Of a stretch of 64,000 nt of DNA, positions 51,381-60,693 are shown piece after piece. Made by a program: the position numbers and the translations under genes. The stretch lies in the NCBI GenBank assembly GCA_024236175.1, contig JACKKY010000001.1, positions 1,240,001 to 1,304,000 of the forward strand, written 5' to 3'. The notes below the pieces were generated by a model. It ran no database searches, was not told the origin of the DNA, and saw only the letters and a list, made by a program, of their open reading frames with translations. This DNA is from Novosphingobium sp. GTDB taxonomy: Bacteria; Pseudomonadota; Alphaproteobacteria; Sphingomonadales; Sphingomonadaceae. Positions within the stretch are counted from its first letter, which is position 1. Each line of letters begins with the position of its first letter.

Positions 51381-52580
51381 ATGAACATCCACGAATACCA
51401 GGCCAAGGAACTGCTTGCGAAATTCGGCGTCGGCATCCCCGCCGGCCATGCCGCGCTTACCATCGACGAGGCCGTCGCCGGCGCGAACGAGCTACCCGGG
51501 CCGCTTTACGTCGTGAAGGCCCAGATCCACGCCGGCGGTCGCGGCAAGGGCAAGTTCAGGGAACTCGGTCCGGACGCCAAGGGCGGCGTGCGCCTCGCCA
51601 AATCGGTCGAGGAAGTGGAAGCCAGCGCCAGGGAGATGCTCGGCAACACGCTGGTCACCGTCCAGACCGGCGAAGCGGGCAAGCAGGTCAACCGCCTCTA
51701 CATCACCGACGGCGTGGACATCGCCAAGGAATACTACCTGTCGATGCTGGTCGATCGCGGCACCGGCCGAGTCGCGATCATCGCCTCGACCGAAGGCGGC
51801 ATGGATATCGAGCAGGTCGCCCATGACACGCCGGAGAAGATCACCACGATCACCATCGATCCGGCGCAGGGCTTCCAGCCGCATCACGCCCGCTCGGTCG
51901 CTTTCGGCCTCAAGCTGTCCGGCGATCTCAACAAGCAGGCGCAGAAGCTGGCGCGCCAGCTCTACAACGCCTTCATCGCGCTCGACTGCTCGATGCTGGA
52001 AATCAACCCGCTGGTCGAGACGGTCGACGGCAACCTGCTGGTGCTCGACACCAAGATGAGCTTCGATTCGAACGCGCTGTTCCGCCATCCCGACGTCGAG
52101 GCGCTGCGCGACGAGACCGAAGAGGATCCGGCCGAAGTCGAAGCCAGCAAGCACGACCTCGCCTATATCAAGCTCGACGGCAACATCGGCTGCATGGTGA
52201 ACGGCGCGGGCCTCGCCATGGCGACGATGGACATCATCAAGCTGAACGGCGCCTTCCCGGCCAACTTCCTCGACGTCGGCGGCGGCGCCACCAAGGAAAA
52301 GGTGACCGAGGCTTTCAAGATCATCCTGTCCGACCCAGCGGTCGAAGGGATCCTCGTCAACATCTTCGGCGGCATCATGAAATGCGACGTGATCGCCGAA
52401 GGCATCGTCGCGGCGGCCAAGGACGTGAACCTCTCGGTGCCGCTGGTCGTGCGCCTGGAAGGCACCAATGTCGAACAGGGCAAGGCGATCCTCGACGGCT
52501 CCGGCCTCGCGATCGTCGCGGCCAGCGACCTCGGCGACGCCGCCAGGAAAATCGTCGCCGAAGTGAAGCAGGCGGCCTGA
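51381..52580 (+). CDS. sucC: Succinyl-CoA ligase, beta subunit
   Basis: This 399-residue ATP-grasp subunit makes ATP or GTP from succinyl-CoA in the citric acid cycle. It opens [17 protein letters not shown] and shows [38 protein letters not shown] and [16 protein letters not shown], all characteristic of SucC. The alpha-subunit gene sucD normally follows but is not in this window; the next gene is etfB, so sucD must be elsewhere. The ATG is 20 bases after AGAGGGAA. Confidence 0.97.
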   Translation: MNIHEYQAKELLAKFGVGIPAGHAALTIDEAVAGANELPGPLYVVKAQIHAGGRGKGKFRELGPDAKGGVRLAKSVEEVEASAREMLGNTLVTVQTGEAGKQVNRLYITDGVDIAKEYYLSMLVDRGTGRVAIIASTEGGMDIEQVAHDTPEKITTITIDPAQGFQPHHARSVAFGLKLSGDLNKQAQKLARQLYNAFIALDCSMLEINPLVETVDGNLLVLDTKMSFDSNALFRHPDVEALRDETEEDPAEVEASKHDLAYIKLDGNIGCMVNGAGLAMATMDIIKLNGAFPANFLDVGGGATKEKVTEAFKIILSDPAVEGILVNIFGGIMKCDVIAEGIVAAAKDVNLSVPLVVRLEGTNVEQGKAILDGSGLAIVAASDLGDAARKIVAEVKQAA

Positions 52581-52734
52581 TTCGGCGATCGGCCGGGCGA
52601 TTCGGCTCCAACGTCGGGGCGAAATGCCCGGCGCGGGGCTTGACCTTCGCGTCGCGGAAGGCAATGGCGTTTCGCGATTCACTTAATCGTCCGGCTAAAT
52701 TCCAACCATCCCGTCAGAGGAAGGACCTTTTGCA

Positions 52735-53481
52735 ATGAAGATCCTCGTGCCCGTCAAGCGGGTCATCGACTACAACGTCAAGCCGCGGGTGAAGTCAGAC
52801 GGCTCCGGCGTCGACCTCGCCAACGTCAAGATGAGCATGAACCCGTTCGACGAAATCGCCGTCGAGGAAGCGATCCGCCTCAAGGAGGCGGGCACCGCTG
52901 AGGAAATCATCGCCGTCTCGATCGGCCCCGCCAAGGCGCAGGAAACGCTGCGCACCGCACTCGCCATGGGCGCCGACCGCGCGATCCTGGTGCAGACCGA
53001 CGACGAGGTCGAGCCGCTGGCCGTCGCCAAGATCCTCAAGGCGGTCACCGACGAGGAGCAGCCCGGCCTGGTCATCCTCGGCAAGCAGGCGATCGACGAC
53101 GATTCCAACCAGACCGGCCAGATGCTGGCCGCGCTGCTCGGCCGTCCGCAGGGCACCTTCGCCAGCGAAGTGAAGGTCGAAGGCGATTCGGTCACCGTCA
53201 CCCGCGAAGTCGACGGCGGCCTCGAGACCGTGAAGCTCGCCATGCCGGCGGTCATCACCACCGACCTGCGCCTCAACGAGCCGCGCTACGCCTCGCTGCC
53301 GAACATCATGAAGGCCAAGTCCAAGCCGCTCGCGAACAAGACGCCGGCCGACTACGGCGTCGACACCGCCCCGCGCCTCAAGACGCTCAACGTCGGCGAA
53401 CCGCCGGTGCGTCAGGCCGGCATTAAGGTCGAAGACACCGACGCGCTGGTCGCCAAGATCAAGGAGCTGGGGATCGCCTGA
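52735..53481 (+). CDS. etfB: Electron transfer flavoprotein, beta subunit
   Basis: This 248-residue protein is the AMP-binding half of the electron transfer flavoprotein that carries electrons from acyl-CoA dehydrogenases to the quinone pool. It opens [16 protein letters not shown] and shows [16 protein letters not shown] and [22 protein letters not shown], typical of EtfB. The ATG follows AGAGGAAGGACC. It forms an operon with etfA 29 bases downstream. Confidence 0.97.
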   Translation: MKILVPVKRVIDYNVKPRVKSDGSGVDLANVKMSMNPFDEIAVEEAIRLKEAGTAEEIIAVSIGPAKAQETLRTALAMGADRAILVQTDDEVEPLAVAKILKAVTDEEQPGLVILGKQAIDDDSNQTGQMLAALLGRPQGTFASEVKVEGDSVTVTREVDGGLETVKLAMPAVITTDLRLNEPRYASLPNIMKAKSKPLANKTPADYGVDTAPRLKTLNVGEPPVRQAGIKVEDTDALVAKIKELGIA

Positions 53482-53510
53482 CGGCTTGATCCCCACGGAG
53501 GAACGCACAG

Positions 53511-54440
53511 ATGAACACGCTTGTTTGGGTCGAACACGACAACGCATCGGTAAAGGATGCCACGCTCTCCGCCGTCACCGCCGCCGGCAAGCTCGGCGAA
53601 GTGACCGCGCTGGTCGCGGGCGAAGGCTGTGACGGGGCCGCGCAGGCCGCCGCGCAAATCGCCGGCGTTTCCAAGGTGCTGAAGGCGGACGACGCCGCCT
53701 ACGGCCACGGCCTTGCCGAGAACGTCGCACCGCTGATCGCCGGGCTGATGGCCGGTTACGACGCCTTCCTGGCGCCCGCCACCACCACCGGCAAGAACGT
53801 CGCCCCGCGCGTCGCGGCGCTGCTCGACGTCATGCAGATTTCCGACATCCTCTCGGTCGAGGGCGAAAAGACCTTCACCCGGCCGATCTACGCCGGCAAC
53901 GCCATCGCCACCGTCGAATCGAGCGATCCCAAGCTGGTCATCACCGTGCGCGGCACCGCTTTCGAGAAGGCAGCCACCAGCGGCGGTTCGGCTTCGGTCG
54001 AGGACGCTGCGGGCCCGGGCGATGCCGGCCTGTCCAGCTTCGTCGGCGCCGAACTCGCCAAGTCGGAGCGCCCCGAGCTCACCAGCGCCAAGGTCATCGT
54101 TTCCGGTGGCCGCGCGCTCAAGGATTCGGATACCTTCAAGGAATACATCTTCCCGCTGGCCGACAAGCTCGGCGCCGCCGTCGGCGCCAGCCGCGCCGCG
54201 GTCGATGCCGGCTACGTGCCCAACGATTACCAGGTCGGCCAGACCGGCAAGATCGTCGCGCCGGAAGTCTACATCGCCATCGGCATTTCCGGTGCGATCC
54301 AGCACCTTGCCGGCATGAAGGATTCCAAGACCATCATCGCCATCAACAAGGACGAGGACGCGCCGATCTTCCAGGTCGCCGACGTCGGCCTCGTGGCAGA
54401 CCTGTTCAAGGTCGTCCCGGAGCTCACCGAAAAGCTCTGA
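53511..54440 (+). CDS. etfA: Electron transfer flavoprotein, alpha subunit
   Basis: This 309-residue subunit binds FAD. The N-terminal domain opens [19 protein letters not shown], and the C-terminal FAD site is plain: [49 protein letters not shown] and [18 protein letters not shown]. It has an AGGAACG ribosome-binding site and follows etfB directly. A strong intrinsic terminator 27 bases after the stop ends the operon. Confidence 0.97.
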   Translation: MNTLVWVEHDNASVKDATLSAVTAAGKLGEVTALVAGEGCDGAAQAAAQIAGVSKVLKADDAAYGHGLAENVAPLIAGLMAGYDAFLAPATTTGKNVAPRVAALLDVMQISDILSVEGEKTFTRPIYAGNAIATVESSDPKLVITVRGTAFEKAATSGGSASVEDAAGPGDAGLSSFVGAELAKSERPELTSAKVIVSGGRALKDSDTFKEYIFPLADKLGAAVGASRAAVDAGYVPNDYQVGQTGKIVAPEVYIAIGISGAIQHLAGMKDSKTIIAINKDEDAPIFQVADVGLVADLFKVVPELTEKL

Positions 54441-54466
54441 GCGGCGCGAGCACAGCCGTTTTCAAG

Positions 54467-54496
54467 AACCCCGGCCCGCAACGGCCGGGGTTTTTT
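54467..54496 (+). terminator. Intrinsic terminator after etfBA
   Basis: AACCCCGGCC-CGCAAC-GGCCGGGGTT forms a perfect ten-bp stem with a six-base loop, followed directly by TTTT. This is the clearest Rho-independent terminator in the window. Confidence 0.9.
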
Positions 54497-54516
54497 CATG
54501 GCGATCCGCCGGACGG

Positions 54517-55338
54517 TCAGCGCCCCTCGAACCTGGCTTCCCGCTTCTCGAGCATCGCCCGCCCCCCTTCCACCGCATCGCGGGTGGCGAAGGTCAGCGG
54601 CTGGAGCCGCTCTTCCTGATCGAGCTGTTCCTCGTAGGAGCGCGACCAGCCTTCCCAGAACAGCCGCCGGGTTATTCCCAGCGCGACAGTCGGCCCCTGG
54701 GCAAGTTCGCGCGCGAGCCGCATGGTTTCCTCCATGAAGGTCTCGTCGTCGAAGACGCGGTTGACCAGCCCCCATTCCAGCGCGGTTTCGGCCGGAAGGC
54801 GGTTTCCCATCACCATCATTTCCTTCGCCCGCGCCCAGCCGATGATCCTCGGCAACAGCCAGCTCAGGCCCCCGTCGGGGGACACGCCGATGCGCCGGAA
54901 GGCCGAGAGGAAGAATGCGGACCGCGCCGCCACGATCATGTCGCCGGCAAGGGCATAGGAAAACCCGATCCCGGCGGCAGGCCCATTCACCGCAGTGATG
55001 ATGGGGATCGGCAGGTCCCTGAGCTTCTTGAGCACGTAGTGATGATGCGTTCCCAGCGTGATTCCGTGGCTGGTCTTCCGCCCGCCGTCGCCTTCCTGCC
55101 GGGCGCTGTCCATCCAGGCGACGCTGCCGCCCGAACTGAAGCCCCTGCCGGCGCCGGTGATCACCAGGCAGCGAAATCCGTTCTCCGGATCGCCGACATA
55201 TTGCACGGCGTCGCGGATATCGTTGACCATCCGCTCGCCCATCGCGTTGAGCGTGGCGGGGTCGTTGAAAGTCAGGCGGACCACGGCCCCTTCGATATCG
55301 ATCGCCACCTTTTCGGTTTCCGGTTTTTCCTTCGGCAT
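54517..55338 (-). CDS. Enoyl-CoA hydratase/isomerase family (crotonase)
   Basis: This 273-residue protein has standard crotonase marks: [33 protein letters not shown] (first oxyanion-hole strand), [18 protein letters not shown] (second) and [20 protein letters not shown], with [10 protein letters not shown] following. The substrate CoA ester is unknown. I start it at the ATG at 55338 with GGAGAGGG upstream; the longer open frame further upstream runs antisense to the P450 and is not coding. It is divergent from the P450 across the 18-bp palindrome, suggesting shared control. Confidence 0.9.
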   Translation of the reverse strand: MPKEKPETEKVAIDIEGAVVRLTFNDPATLNAMGERMVNDIRDAVQYVGDPENGFRCLVITGAGRGFSSGGSVAWMDSARQEGDGGRKTSHGITLGTHHHYVLKKLRDLPIPIITAVNGPAAGIGFSYALAGDMIVAARSAFFLSAFRRIGVSPDGGLSWLLPRIIGWARAKEMMVMGNRLPAETALEWGLVNRVFDDETFMEETMRLARELAQGPTVALGITRRLFWEGWSRSYEEQLDQEERLQPLTFATRDAVEGGRAMLEKREARFEGR

Positions 55339-55431
55339 GCCTGCCCTCTCCCCCCTTGCCCGCCAAACCCGCGAACGCCGCGCGCTCGGTTTGTGACTGC
55401 ACACGAGCGCATTTGACTCACAACCTCCGAC

Positions 55432-55449
55432 ATGGAACATATGTTCCAT
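55432..55449. promoter_or_regulatory. Perfect 18-bp palindrome, candidate operator
   Basis: ATGGAACATATGTTCCAT is a perfect palindrome in the 162-base gap between the crotonase and P450 starts. A TTGACT at 55413-55418 would place the -10 region on the palindrome, so a bound repressor could block the rightward promoter. The MarR-like protein encoded after the P450 is the natural candidate to bind it, and TetR-type proteins also use such sites. Confidence 0.65.
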
Positions 55450-55500
55450 CTCGCCGCTGGCAGTCAACGTCCCGCAGGCGGCATTATCCGGGAGAGTGCG

Positions 55501-56760
55501 ATGCCAGACCAGCCGATACTCAGCGAGGAAGCGGCCAAGCCCGATCATGTGCCCGAAACGGCCGTCTACGATTTCGACATGTTCCGAGATCCGGACCTGC
55601 TGGCGGACCCGCATGCGCGCATTCTCGACCTTGCGCAGAAGGCCCCGAAGATCTTCTGGACCCCGCGCAATGGCGGACACTGGATCTTCCAGGGCCAGAA
55701 CGCCGTATTCGACGCCGCACGCGATCCCGATTCCTTCTCGAGCGAGGGCATCCCGCACGAGCAGATGATGGCGATGCTGAAGATGATGCCGGAAGGGTCT
55801 CCGCATATCCCGATCCCCTATCCGATCCTGCTGGACCCGCCGCTGCACGAAAAATACCGCAAGCCCCTGCAGGGCGTGTTCTCTCCCAGGACGGTGATGG
55901 CGCTGAAGGACGGCATCCGCGCCCTGGCGGTGGAGCTGATCGACAAGGTAGCCGGCGAGGGACGGTGCGAATTCATGTCGGCGGTGGCCGAGCCGCTTCC
56001 CGTGCAGATCTTCCTCAGGATGCTGGGCCTGCCGCTCGAAATGATGCCGCAGTACCGGGCGCTGGTGAAGGAGAACCTCTCCCAGCAGGCCGATTCGAAC
56101 CCGGCCGAATCCATGCAGCGCCTGATCAAGGTCGCCGCGGTCATGCGCGAAGAGGTGCTGGCGCGGCGAGACGATCCGAAGGACGATATCCTCAGCCTGC
56201 TCTGGCAGGTTGAGATCGACGGGCAGCCGACGACCCTCGACGATCTGGAGAACTACGGCGTGCTGCTGTTCATCGCCGGCCTCGACACGGTGATGAACAG
56301 CATGGGCTATGCTGCCCGCCATCTCGCGCAGGACGCAAAGCTGCAGGACAGGCTCCGTGCGGAACCGGGCCTCATCCCCGAAGCCGTGGAAGAGATGTTG
56401 AGGCTCTATACTTTCGTCATTCCCCCGCGCCGGGTGAAGAAAGACCTGGAATTCAAGGGATTGCAGATGAAGCAAAACGAGCGGGTAATGCTCTACCTGC
56501 CGGCCGCCGACCTCGATCCCGATGCCTTCCCCGACCCCGGCAGCTACGACCTGCAGCGTGAGAACAAGGTGCATATCGCCTTCAATGCCGGTCCACATCG
56601 CTGCCTCGGCTCGCATCTGGCACGGCTGGAGCTGCAGATCTTCTACGAGGAGCTGCTTGCCCGGCTGCCGCGATTCCGTCTCGATCCCGAGCAGGAAACA
56701 GCTTTCCTGTGCAGTCATATCCTTGGTATCGACAAGCTCCACCTCGTCTGGGACATGTGA
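55501..56760 (+). CDS. Cytochrome P450
   Basis: This 419-residue soluble bacterial P450 has the heme-ligating Cys368 in FNAGPHRCLGSHLARLELQ, the I-helix oxygen-activation motif IAGLDTVMNSMG and the ExxR motif EEMLRL. The PIPIPYPILLDPPLH and HRCLG contexts match class I catabolic P450s that need separate ferredoxin and reductase, which are not present here. Substrate unknown; a neighbouring crotonase suggests acid or terpenoid-like breakdown. The ATG at 55501 has GGGAGAG upstream; an earlier in-frame ATG at 55432 lies inside the palindrome and is rejected. Confidence 0.93.
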   Translation: MPDQPILSEEAAKPDHVPETAVYDFDMFRDPDLLADPHARILDLAQKAPKIFWTPRNGGHWIFQGQNAVFDAARDPDSFSSEGIPHEQMMAMLKMMPEGSPHIPIPYPILLDPPLHEKYRKPLQGVFSPRTVMALKDGIRALAVELIDKVAGEGRCEFMSAVAEPLPVQIFLRMLGLPLEMMPQYRALVKENLSQQADSNPAESMQRLIKVAAVMREEVLARRDDPKDDILSLLWQVEIDGQPTTLDDLENYGVLLFIAGLDTVMNSMGYAARHLAQDAKLQDRLRAEPGLIPEAVEEMLRLYTFVIPPRRVKKDLEFKGLQMKQNERVMLYLPAADLDPDAFPDPGSYDLQRENKVHIAFNAGPHRCLGSHLARLELQIFYEELLARLPRFRLDPEQETAFLCSHILGIDKLHLVWDM

Positions 56761-56765
56761 ATGCA

Positions 56766-57299
56766 ATGGATGGAAAGGTCCGATCGAACCCGTTTCTGGC
56801 GGTAATTGGCGAAATTCTGGGTCTTCAGAGCTGTTTTGAAGACCTTTTCGCCGAGCTTTCGGACGCTACCAGCCTTTCGACTTTGCAGAAGCTGGTGATC
56901 TTCGCCGTGTTCGACGCCCCGGCGCCGCCGACCGTGCCGCAGGTGGGGCGCAACCTGGGCCGCCCGCGCCAGGTGATTCAGCGCGTGGTCAACGAACTGG
57001 TTCGGGAAGGGTTTCTCGCCAAGGCACCCAATCCGCATCACAAGCGCGCCAAGCTGCTGGTGCCGACCGAGCAGGCCGTCGAACTGAAGCAACGCGCGGA
57101 AAGACGAGCGGTCGAGATCGCGGACGCATTCCTTGGCACGGTCAGCGCGAAGCGCTGCAGGAGCCTCGCCGAAGAACTGAGAGCGCTGAGGAAAGCGATC
57201 GATGCTTACACGCAGGAGCAGGCGCCAGACCGCCTGTCGAAAAGCGCGACAGGCCAGCCCGCAAAAAGCACGCTGGCCCTGCTGGAAAGGCTCAACTAG
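56766..57299 (+). CDS. MarR-like winged-helix regulator
   Basis: This 177-residue protein has a MarR-type winged helix-turn-helix in its middle: STLQKLVIFAVFDAPAPPTVPQVGRNLGRPRQVIQRVVNELVREGFLAKAPNPHHKRAKLLVPTE-like order, seen as the wing segment APNPHHKRAKLLVPT. C-terminal helices (ELKQRAERRAVEIADAFL) would dimerise. It starts five bases after the P450 stop and so is probably co-transcribed, making it the likely regulator of the P450/crotonase pair through the palindrome upstream (inference). The sequence is only moderately close to classical MarR. Confidence 0.75.
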   Translation: MDGKVRSNPFLAVIGEILGLQSCFEDLFAELSDATSLSTLQKLVIFAVFDAPAPPTVPQVGRNLGRPRQVIQRVVNELVREGFLAKAPNPHHKRAKLLVPTEQAVELKQRAERRAVEIADAFLGTVSAKRCRSLAEELRALRKAIDAYTQEQAPDRLSKSATGQPAKSTLALLERLN

Positions 57300-57300
57300 C

Positions 57301-57322
57301 CGCGGCGGCGCCTGATGCCGCG
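57301..57322. terminator. Candidate stem-loop between convergent genes
   Basis: CGCGGC and GCCGCG can pair around a ten-base loop in the 41-base gap between the MarR-like gene and the HExxH protein gene. No T-run follows; weak evidence. Confidence 0.3.
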
Positions 57323-57340
57323 AATACGGCCGGCGTGTCT

Positions 57341-58342
57341 CTACTGCGTCACGAGTTCGAAGTTGCGGGCCATGTAGTCGCGGCACTCATCGAGGATCGA
57401 CCGGCCGAGGTCCGACAGCACCGCATCCTTGTCCAGCGCTTCGACCGATTGCCAGAAAGCGATGACGCTCGCTTCGAGCTTTTCGGCGACGAGCGCCTCA
57501 TCGGCCGGGGAAAAGGCCCCCGTTTCATCGTGCCAGGCCAGCAGGCGCGCAAGGGCGCGCGCCTCTCGGGCGACCACGAAAGCGGTGTGATAGATGCCGT
57601 CCATCGGGCGCGGGTCGTCACGGACCGGAGACGCGAAGGCGGCATCGTTCGGGTTCAGCACAAGCGGCTCGTCGCGGGCGATCGCGAAGAGCAGCAGGTG
57701 CCCTTCTTCATGCGCCAGCGTGTTGTAGATCTCCGACCAGTCCGGCAGCAGTGCCTCGTTGGCGAGGATCGCACCCCATACCGCGAAGGACGAACCGCCG
57801 GAGAACATGAACCGCTCCGTCCCGTCCTGCCTGACCACGATGATCTCGTCGATCACCGCCAGCGTCTCCCCGAACAGCTCGGGATCGGCTTCTTCCATGT
57901 AGTCGAGCGCGCGCATCGTTGCCTTGCGCACACGCTCCAGTTCCGCGTCGTCGGCCGGGGCAAGGCCGATGGTGTTCGCTTCCTCGACGGCGAACCAGCG
58001 GCCGAGCCGCTGGAGCTGGAGAGGCGAATATTCGCTATCCGAAAGCGTGCGGATCCTGGGGCGCGATACGGGCTTTTCCGCGCCGCGGTCCCGCAGTTCC
58101 GCCAGCCGGCGCTGCAGATGCGATTCGGCCTCATCGCGCATTTCGCCGGAAAAATTCTGCCAGCCCGGAACGGTCAGCGCGAGATCAGAATAGGCCGCAT
58201 AGTCGAGCGGCGTCGCATGCCAAGCAGCCGACGCGGCTTGCTCCGCACCGCCCAGCAGGTCGATCACGCTCGACCACAGCGCGCCGTCCATCGCGCAGCG
58301 AAGGTCCCGGCCGCCGGCCTGCGAAGGTTCAAAGTGGTTCAC
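57341..58342 (-). CDS. HExxH-type peptide beta-hydroxylase-like protein (putative RiPP modification enzyme)
   Basis: This 333-residue protein has a metal-binding HEEGH at residues 211-215 (NTLAHEEGHLLLF), preceded by SSFAVWGAILA and followed by FASPVRDDPRPMDGIYHTAFVVAR (RDDPRP at 241-246, His252). That spacing and the RDDPRP-x-x-G-x-x-H block are the hallmark of the HExxH-motif peptide-modification family, now thought to be 2-oxoglutarate-dependent peptide beta-hydroxylases for RiPPs. The N-terminal 150 residues are helical and may bind the precursor. The start is a GTG at 58342 with a weak ribosome-binding site; an ATG at 58288 is the alternative. The 49-residue gene 52 bases upstream on the same strand may encode its substrate. 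Confidence 0.75.
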   Translation of the reverse strand: MNHFEPSQAGGRDLRCAMDGALWSSVIDLLGGAEQAASAAWHATPLDYAAYSDLALTVPGWQNFSGEMRDEAESHLQRRLAELRDRGAEKPVSRPRIRTLSDSEYSPLQLQRLGRWFAVEEANTIGLAPADDAELERVRKATMRALDYMEEADPELFGETLAVIDEIIVVRQDGTERFMFSGGSSFAVWGAILANEALLPDWSEIYNTLAHEEGHLLLFAIARDEPLVLNPNDAAFASPVRDDPRPMDGIYHTAFVVAREARALARLLAWHDETGAFSPADEALVAEKLEASVIAFWQSVEALDKDAVLSDLGRSILDECRDYMARNFELVTQ

Positions 58343-58394
58343 GTCGTTTCATCCCGTGACCGGCGGACGATGCGCCGCCGTCGGGACGGCGCCC

Positions 58395-58544
58395 TCAGGA
58401 GCAACGGCGCCTGACGCTGATGACAGTCTTGCCGCCGACGACCCGGCTGCGCCCCTTGATGGGACCGCCGCCCATATGCTGGCCGTTCTTGACGACAATG
58501 TCGGAGTTGCGAACGTCGCCGTAAGGCAGAAGTCTCTTGGCCAT
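58395..58544 (-). CDS. 49-residue candidate precursor peptide
   Basis: This short gene has a good promoter (58579-58607), a short leader of about 28 bases and a GGAGAA ribosome-binding site before its ATG, so it is very likely translated. The peptide opens MAKRLLPYGDVRNSDIVV, has a glycine-rich middle (GQHMGGGPIKG) and ends basic with a single cysteine (SVRRRCS). It contains Asp, Asn, His and several Val as possible hydroxylation targets. It lies directly upstream of the HExxH protein gene in the same direction. I recognise no family; a precursor role is inferred from position, and a small regulatory or structural protein remains possible. Confidence 0.6.
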   Translation of the reverse strand: MAKRLLPYGDVRNSDIVVKNGQHMGGGPIKGRSRVVGGKTVISVRRRCS

Positions 58545-58578
58545 GTCGAATCTTCTCCGTAACTGCGACCCGGCGGCC

Positions 58579-58607
58579 ATTATGTGCATGACGGGCGGAC
58601 AAGGCAA
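58579..58607 (-). promoter_or_regulatory. Promoter of the 49-residue peptide gene
   Basis: On the minus strand, TTGCCT (58602-58607) and CATAAT (58579-58584) are separated by exactly 17 bases. This is one of the best sigma-70-type matches in the window and predicts transcription starting near 58572. Confidence 0.6.
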
Positions 58608-58709
58608 CCGCCATGAACCCGGGCCGGCCGGGCGCAACAAGGGTTCCGCTTGGCTTGAAGCCGGATTGGTCATAGCCTGCCCGAAACAACGGCTTCGGGA
58701 GAACCAAGG

Positions 58710-59273
58710 ATGGACGAGGCACGCCTGCAGGAAATGTGGGACCACCACGAGATCCGCCAGCTGCTCGCCACCTATTGCCACGGCTGCGACCGTGGCGACG
58801 AGGTGGAGATGGCCAGCACTTACGCCTCTGACAGCTGGGACGATCACGGCGCGCGCAAGATGGAAGGCCGGCGCTTCTCGATCGAGACGGTGGAGGAATC
58901 GCTGCGCACCACGGAGCTCGTCAGCCACCAGCTCGGCCAGTCGCTGATCACCATCGACGGCGACACTGCCGGGGCGGATACCTATTTTATCGCCACCCTG
59001 CTCTATGCCCGCAAGGACGGCGGCAGCGGCCAGACGATCGGCCAGCTTGGCGGGCGCTATGTCGACAGGCTGGTGCGCGAGGACGGCAAGTGGCTGATCA
59101 GGGACCGCGTCTGCATCCGCGAATGGTCGCATTCGCATCCCGTCGCCGGGGACTGGCTGGCCGAAGCGGGCTTCGCCGGCATGCACCGCAGCCAGGCGGA
59201 CGCTTCCTATGCGGCGCTGGGCCTGACCCATTCGGGCAATCCCTGGCTTTGCGAGGTCGAGGCGCAGGCGTGA
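58710..59273 (+). CDS. SnoaL/NTF2-like fold protein
   Basis: This 187-residue protein opens MDEARLQEMWDHHEIRQLLATYCHGCDRGD, the usual start of the SnoaL-like / nuclear-transport-factor-2 fold family that includes ring-hydroxylating dioxygenase beta subunits, dehydratases and ketosteroid-isomerase relatives. GRYVDRLVREDGKWLIRDRVCIREWS is the typical end of the cone-shaped fold. Catalysis cannot be assigned. It has GGGAGAACCAAGG before the ATG and is divergent from the 49-residue gene. Confidence 0.78.
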   Translation: MDEARLQEMWDHHEIRQLLATYCHGCDRGDEVEMASTYASDSWDDHGARKMEGRRFSIETVEESLRTTELVSHQLGQSLITIDGDTAGADTYFIATLLYARKDGGSGQTIGQLGGRYVDRLVREDGKWLIRDRVCIREWSHSHPVAGDWLAEAGFAGMHRSQADASYAALGLTHSGNPWLCEVEAQA

Positions 59274-59415
59274 TCCCCGGCGTTGCCGGAGTAGCGACGG
59301 CGAACATCGGTGGAAGGCGCATGAAGTGTGTTATCGATCTGATTTTCAAAGATAATTATAGCCTATCAGAACCTCCTCGATGCCCACAAGGGCCAAGATC
59401 GAGAAGTTCCGCCCG

Positions 59416-60648
59416 TCAGAGCAATGTGTCGACGGCGTGGATCACCACCCCGAACAGCCCGCCGACCAGCGTGCCGTTGATGCGGATGAACTGCAGGTCC
59501 CGCCCGACCGCGCTCTCCACCCGGTCGGTCACCGTCTGCGCGTCCCAGCGCCTGACCGTTTCCGAGACCAGCCGCACGATCTCGTCACCGTAGCGCGAAA
59601 CGATTCCCACCAGCGTGCGCCGCGCGAAACGGTTGATCAGCAGCTGCAGCCGCCTGTCTTCGGATAGCGCCCTGCCCAGCGCTTCCAGACTCTCGCCCAG
59701 CTCGCCCGAAAGCACCCGATCCGGATCGCGCGCGCCGCGCAGCAGCAGGGCACGAACCCGTTCCCAGACCCCGTCCAGCCAGTGGGCCATTGCCGGATTG
59801 GCCAGCACTTCGGCCTTCATCGCCATGACCCGTTCGTGCATCAGCGGATCGTGCAGCAGGTCTCGCGCCAGCGTTTCGAGCCCTTCCTCCACCTTGCCGC
59901 GCAGCGGGTGATCCTTGATCACCAGCGTTTCGGCGAGCAGCTTGTAAATTCCGTCGAGCACCGCATTCGCCATCCGCTCGTCGAGCCCGGTCCAGCGCAC
60001 CAGCGTATGCGCCCGCTGCCGAATGATCTCTCGCATCAGGTCTTCATTGGCCTCGATAGTGAGCGCCGCCCATTTGATCAGCCCTTCCAGCACCGGCATA
60101 TGGCGGCGGTCGGCGATGGCCGCGGTCAACAGCTCGCCCAACAGCGGCGCTACGTCGAGCCGTTCGAGCTGCCGCCGCATCGCCGATTTGACCAGCCCGC
60201 CGAGCTGCTGCTGGTCGAGCGATTGCAGCATGTCGGCGAACAGTTCGGCGGCGCCCTCCCGCAAGCGGGATTGCCCCCGCCTTTCCGGATCGGTGAGATA
60301 GGCCCCTGCGGCTCCGGCCAGGTTGAAGCCTCGCAGGCGCCGCGCGACCACCTGGGGCGTGAGGAAATTGTCGCGCAGGAAAGCCGCCATGGTGTTGGCG
60401 ATCCTGTCCTTGTTGACCGGGATGATCGCGGTATGCGGGATCGGCAGTCCAAGCGGGCGACGGAACAGCGCAGTCACCGCAAACCAGTCCGCCAGTCCGC
60501 CGACCATCGCCGCTTCGGTGAAAGCAATCGCGAAGCCCCAACCCGGATGAGGCCCTTCGAAGCGACGCAGCGCAAGGAAGGCGATGGCCATGACCACGAG
60601 CAGGCCGGTGGCGATCAGCCGCATGCGAAGCGCCTTGTCGGTGGGCAT
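59416..60648 (-). CDS. DUF445-family membrane protein
   Basis: This 410-residue protein has an N-terminal membrane segment (LIATGLLVVMAIAFLAL), then FTEAAMVGGLADWFAVTALFRRPLGLPIPHTAIIPVNKDRI, the signature of DUF445 proteins, a long helical domain and a C-terminal membrane segment (VGGLFGVVIHAVDTL). The function of the family is unknown. The ATG at 60648 is used; an in-frame TTG just before it is also possible. It follows the RND permease gene by 45 bases on the same strand and may be read through from it. Confidence 0.88.
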   Translation of the reverse strand: MPTDKALRMRLIATGLLVVMAIAFLALRRFEGPHPGWGFAIAFTEAAMVGGLADWFAVTALFRRPLGLPIPHTAIIPVNKDRIANTMAAFLRDNFLTPQVVARRLRGFNLAGAAGAYLTDPERRGQSRLREGAAELFADMLQSLDQQQLGGLVKSAMRRQLERLDVAPLLGELLTAAIADRRHMPVLEGLIKWAALTIEANEDLMREIIRQRAHTLVRWTGLDERMANAVLDGIYKLLAETLVIKDHPLRGKVEEGLETLARDLLHDPLMHERVMAMKAEVLANPAMAHWLDGVWERVRALLLRGARDPDRVLSGELGESLEALGRALSEDRRLQLLINRFARRTLVGIVSRYGDEIVRLVSETVRRWDAQTVTDRVESAVGRDLQFIRINGTLVGGLFGVVIHAVDTLL

Positions 60649-60693
60649 CAACGAATGGCTACGCCGGACTGGCGGCAATGAGGATAACTCCGG

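Noticed and set aside
55432..55500. P450 start at the ATG within the palindrome
   Set aside because: It would have no ribosome-binding site and would add 23 residues not typical for the family; the ATG at 55501 has GGGAGAG.
55339..56766. Long N-terminal extension of the minus-strand crotonase
   Set aside because: The extra 475 codons run antisense to the P450 and show no domain. A good ribosome-binding site marks the real start at 55338.
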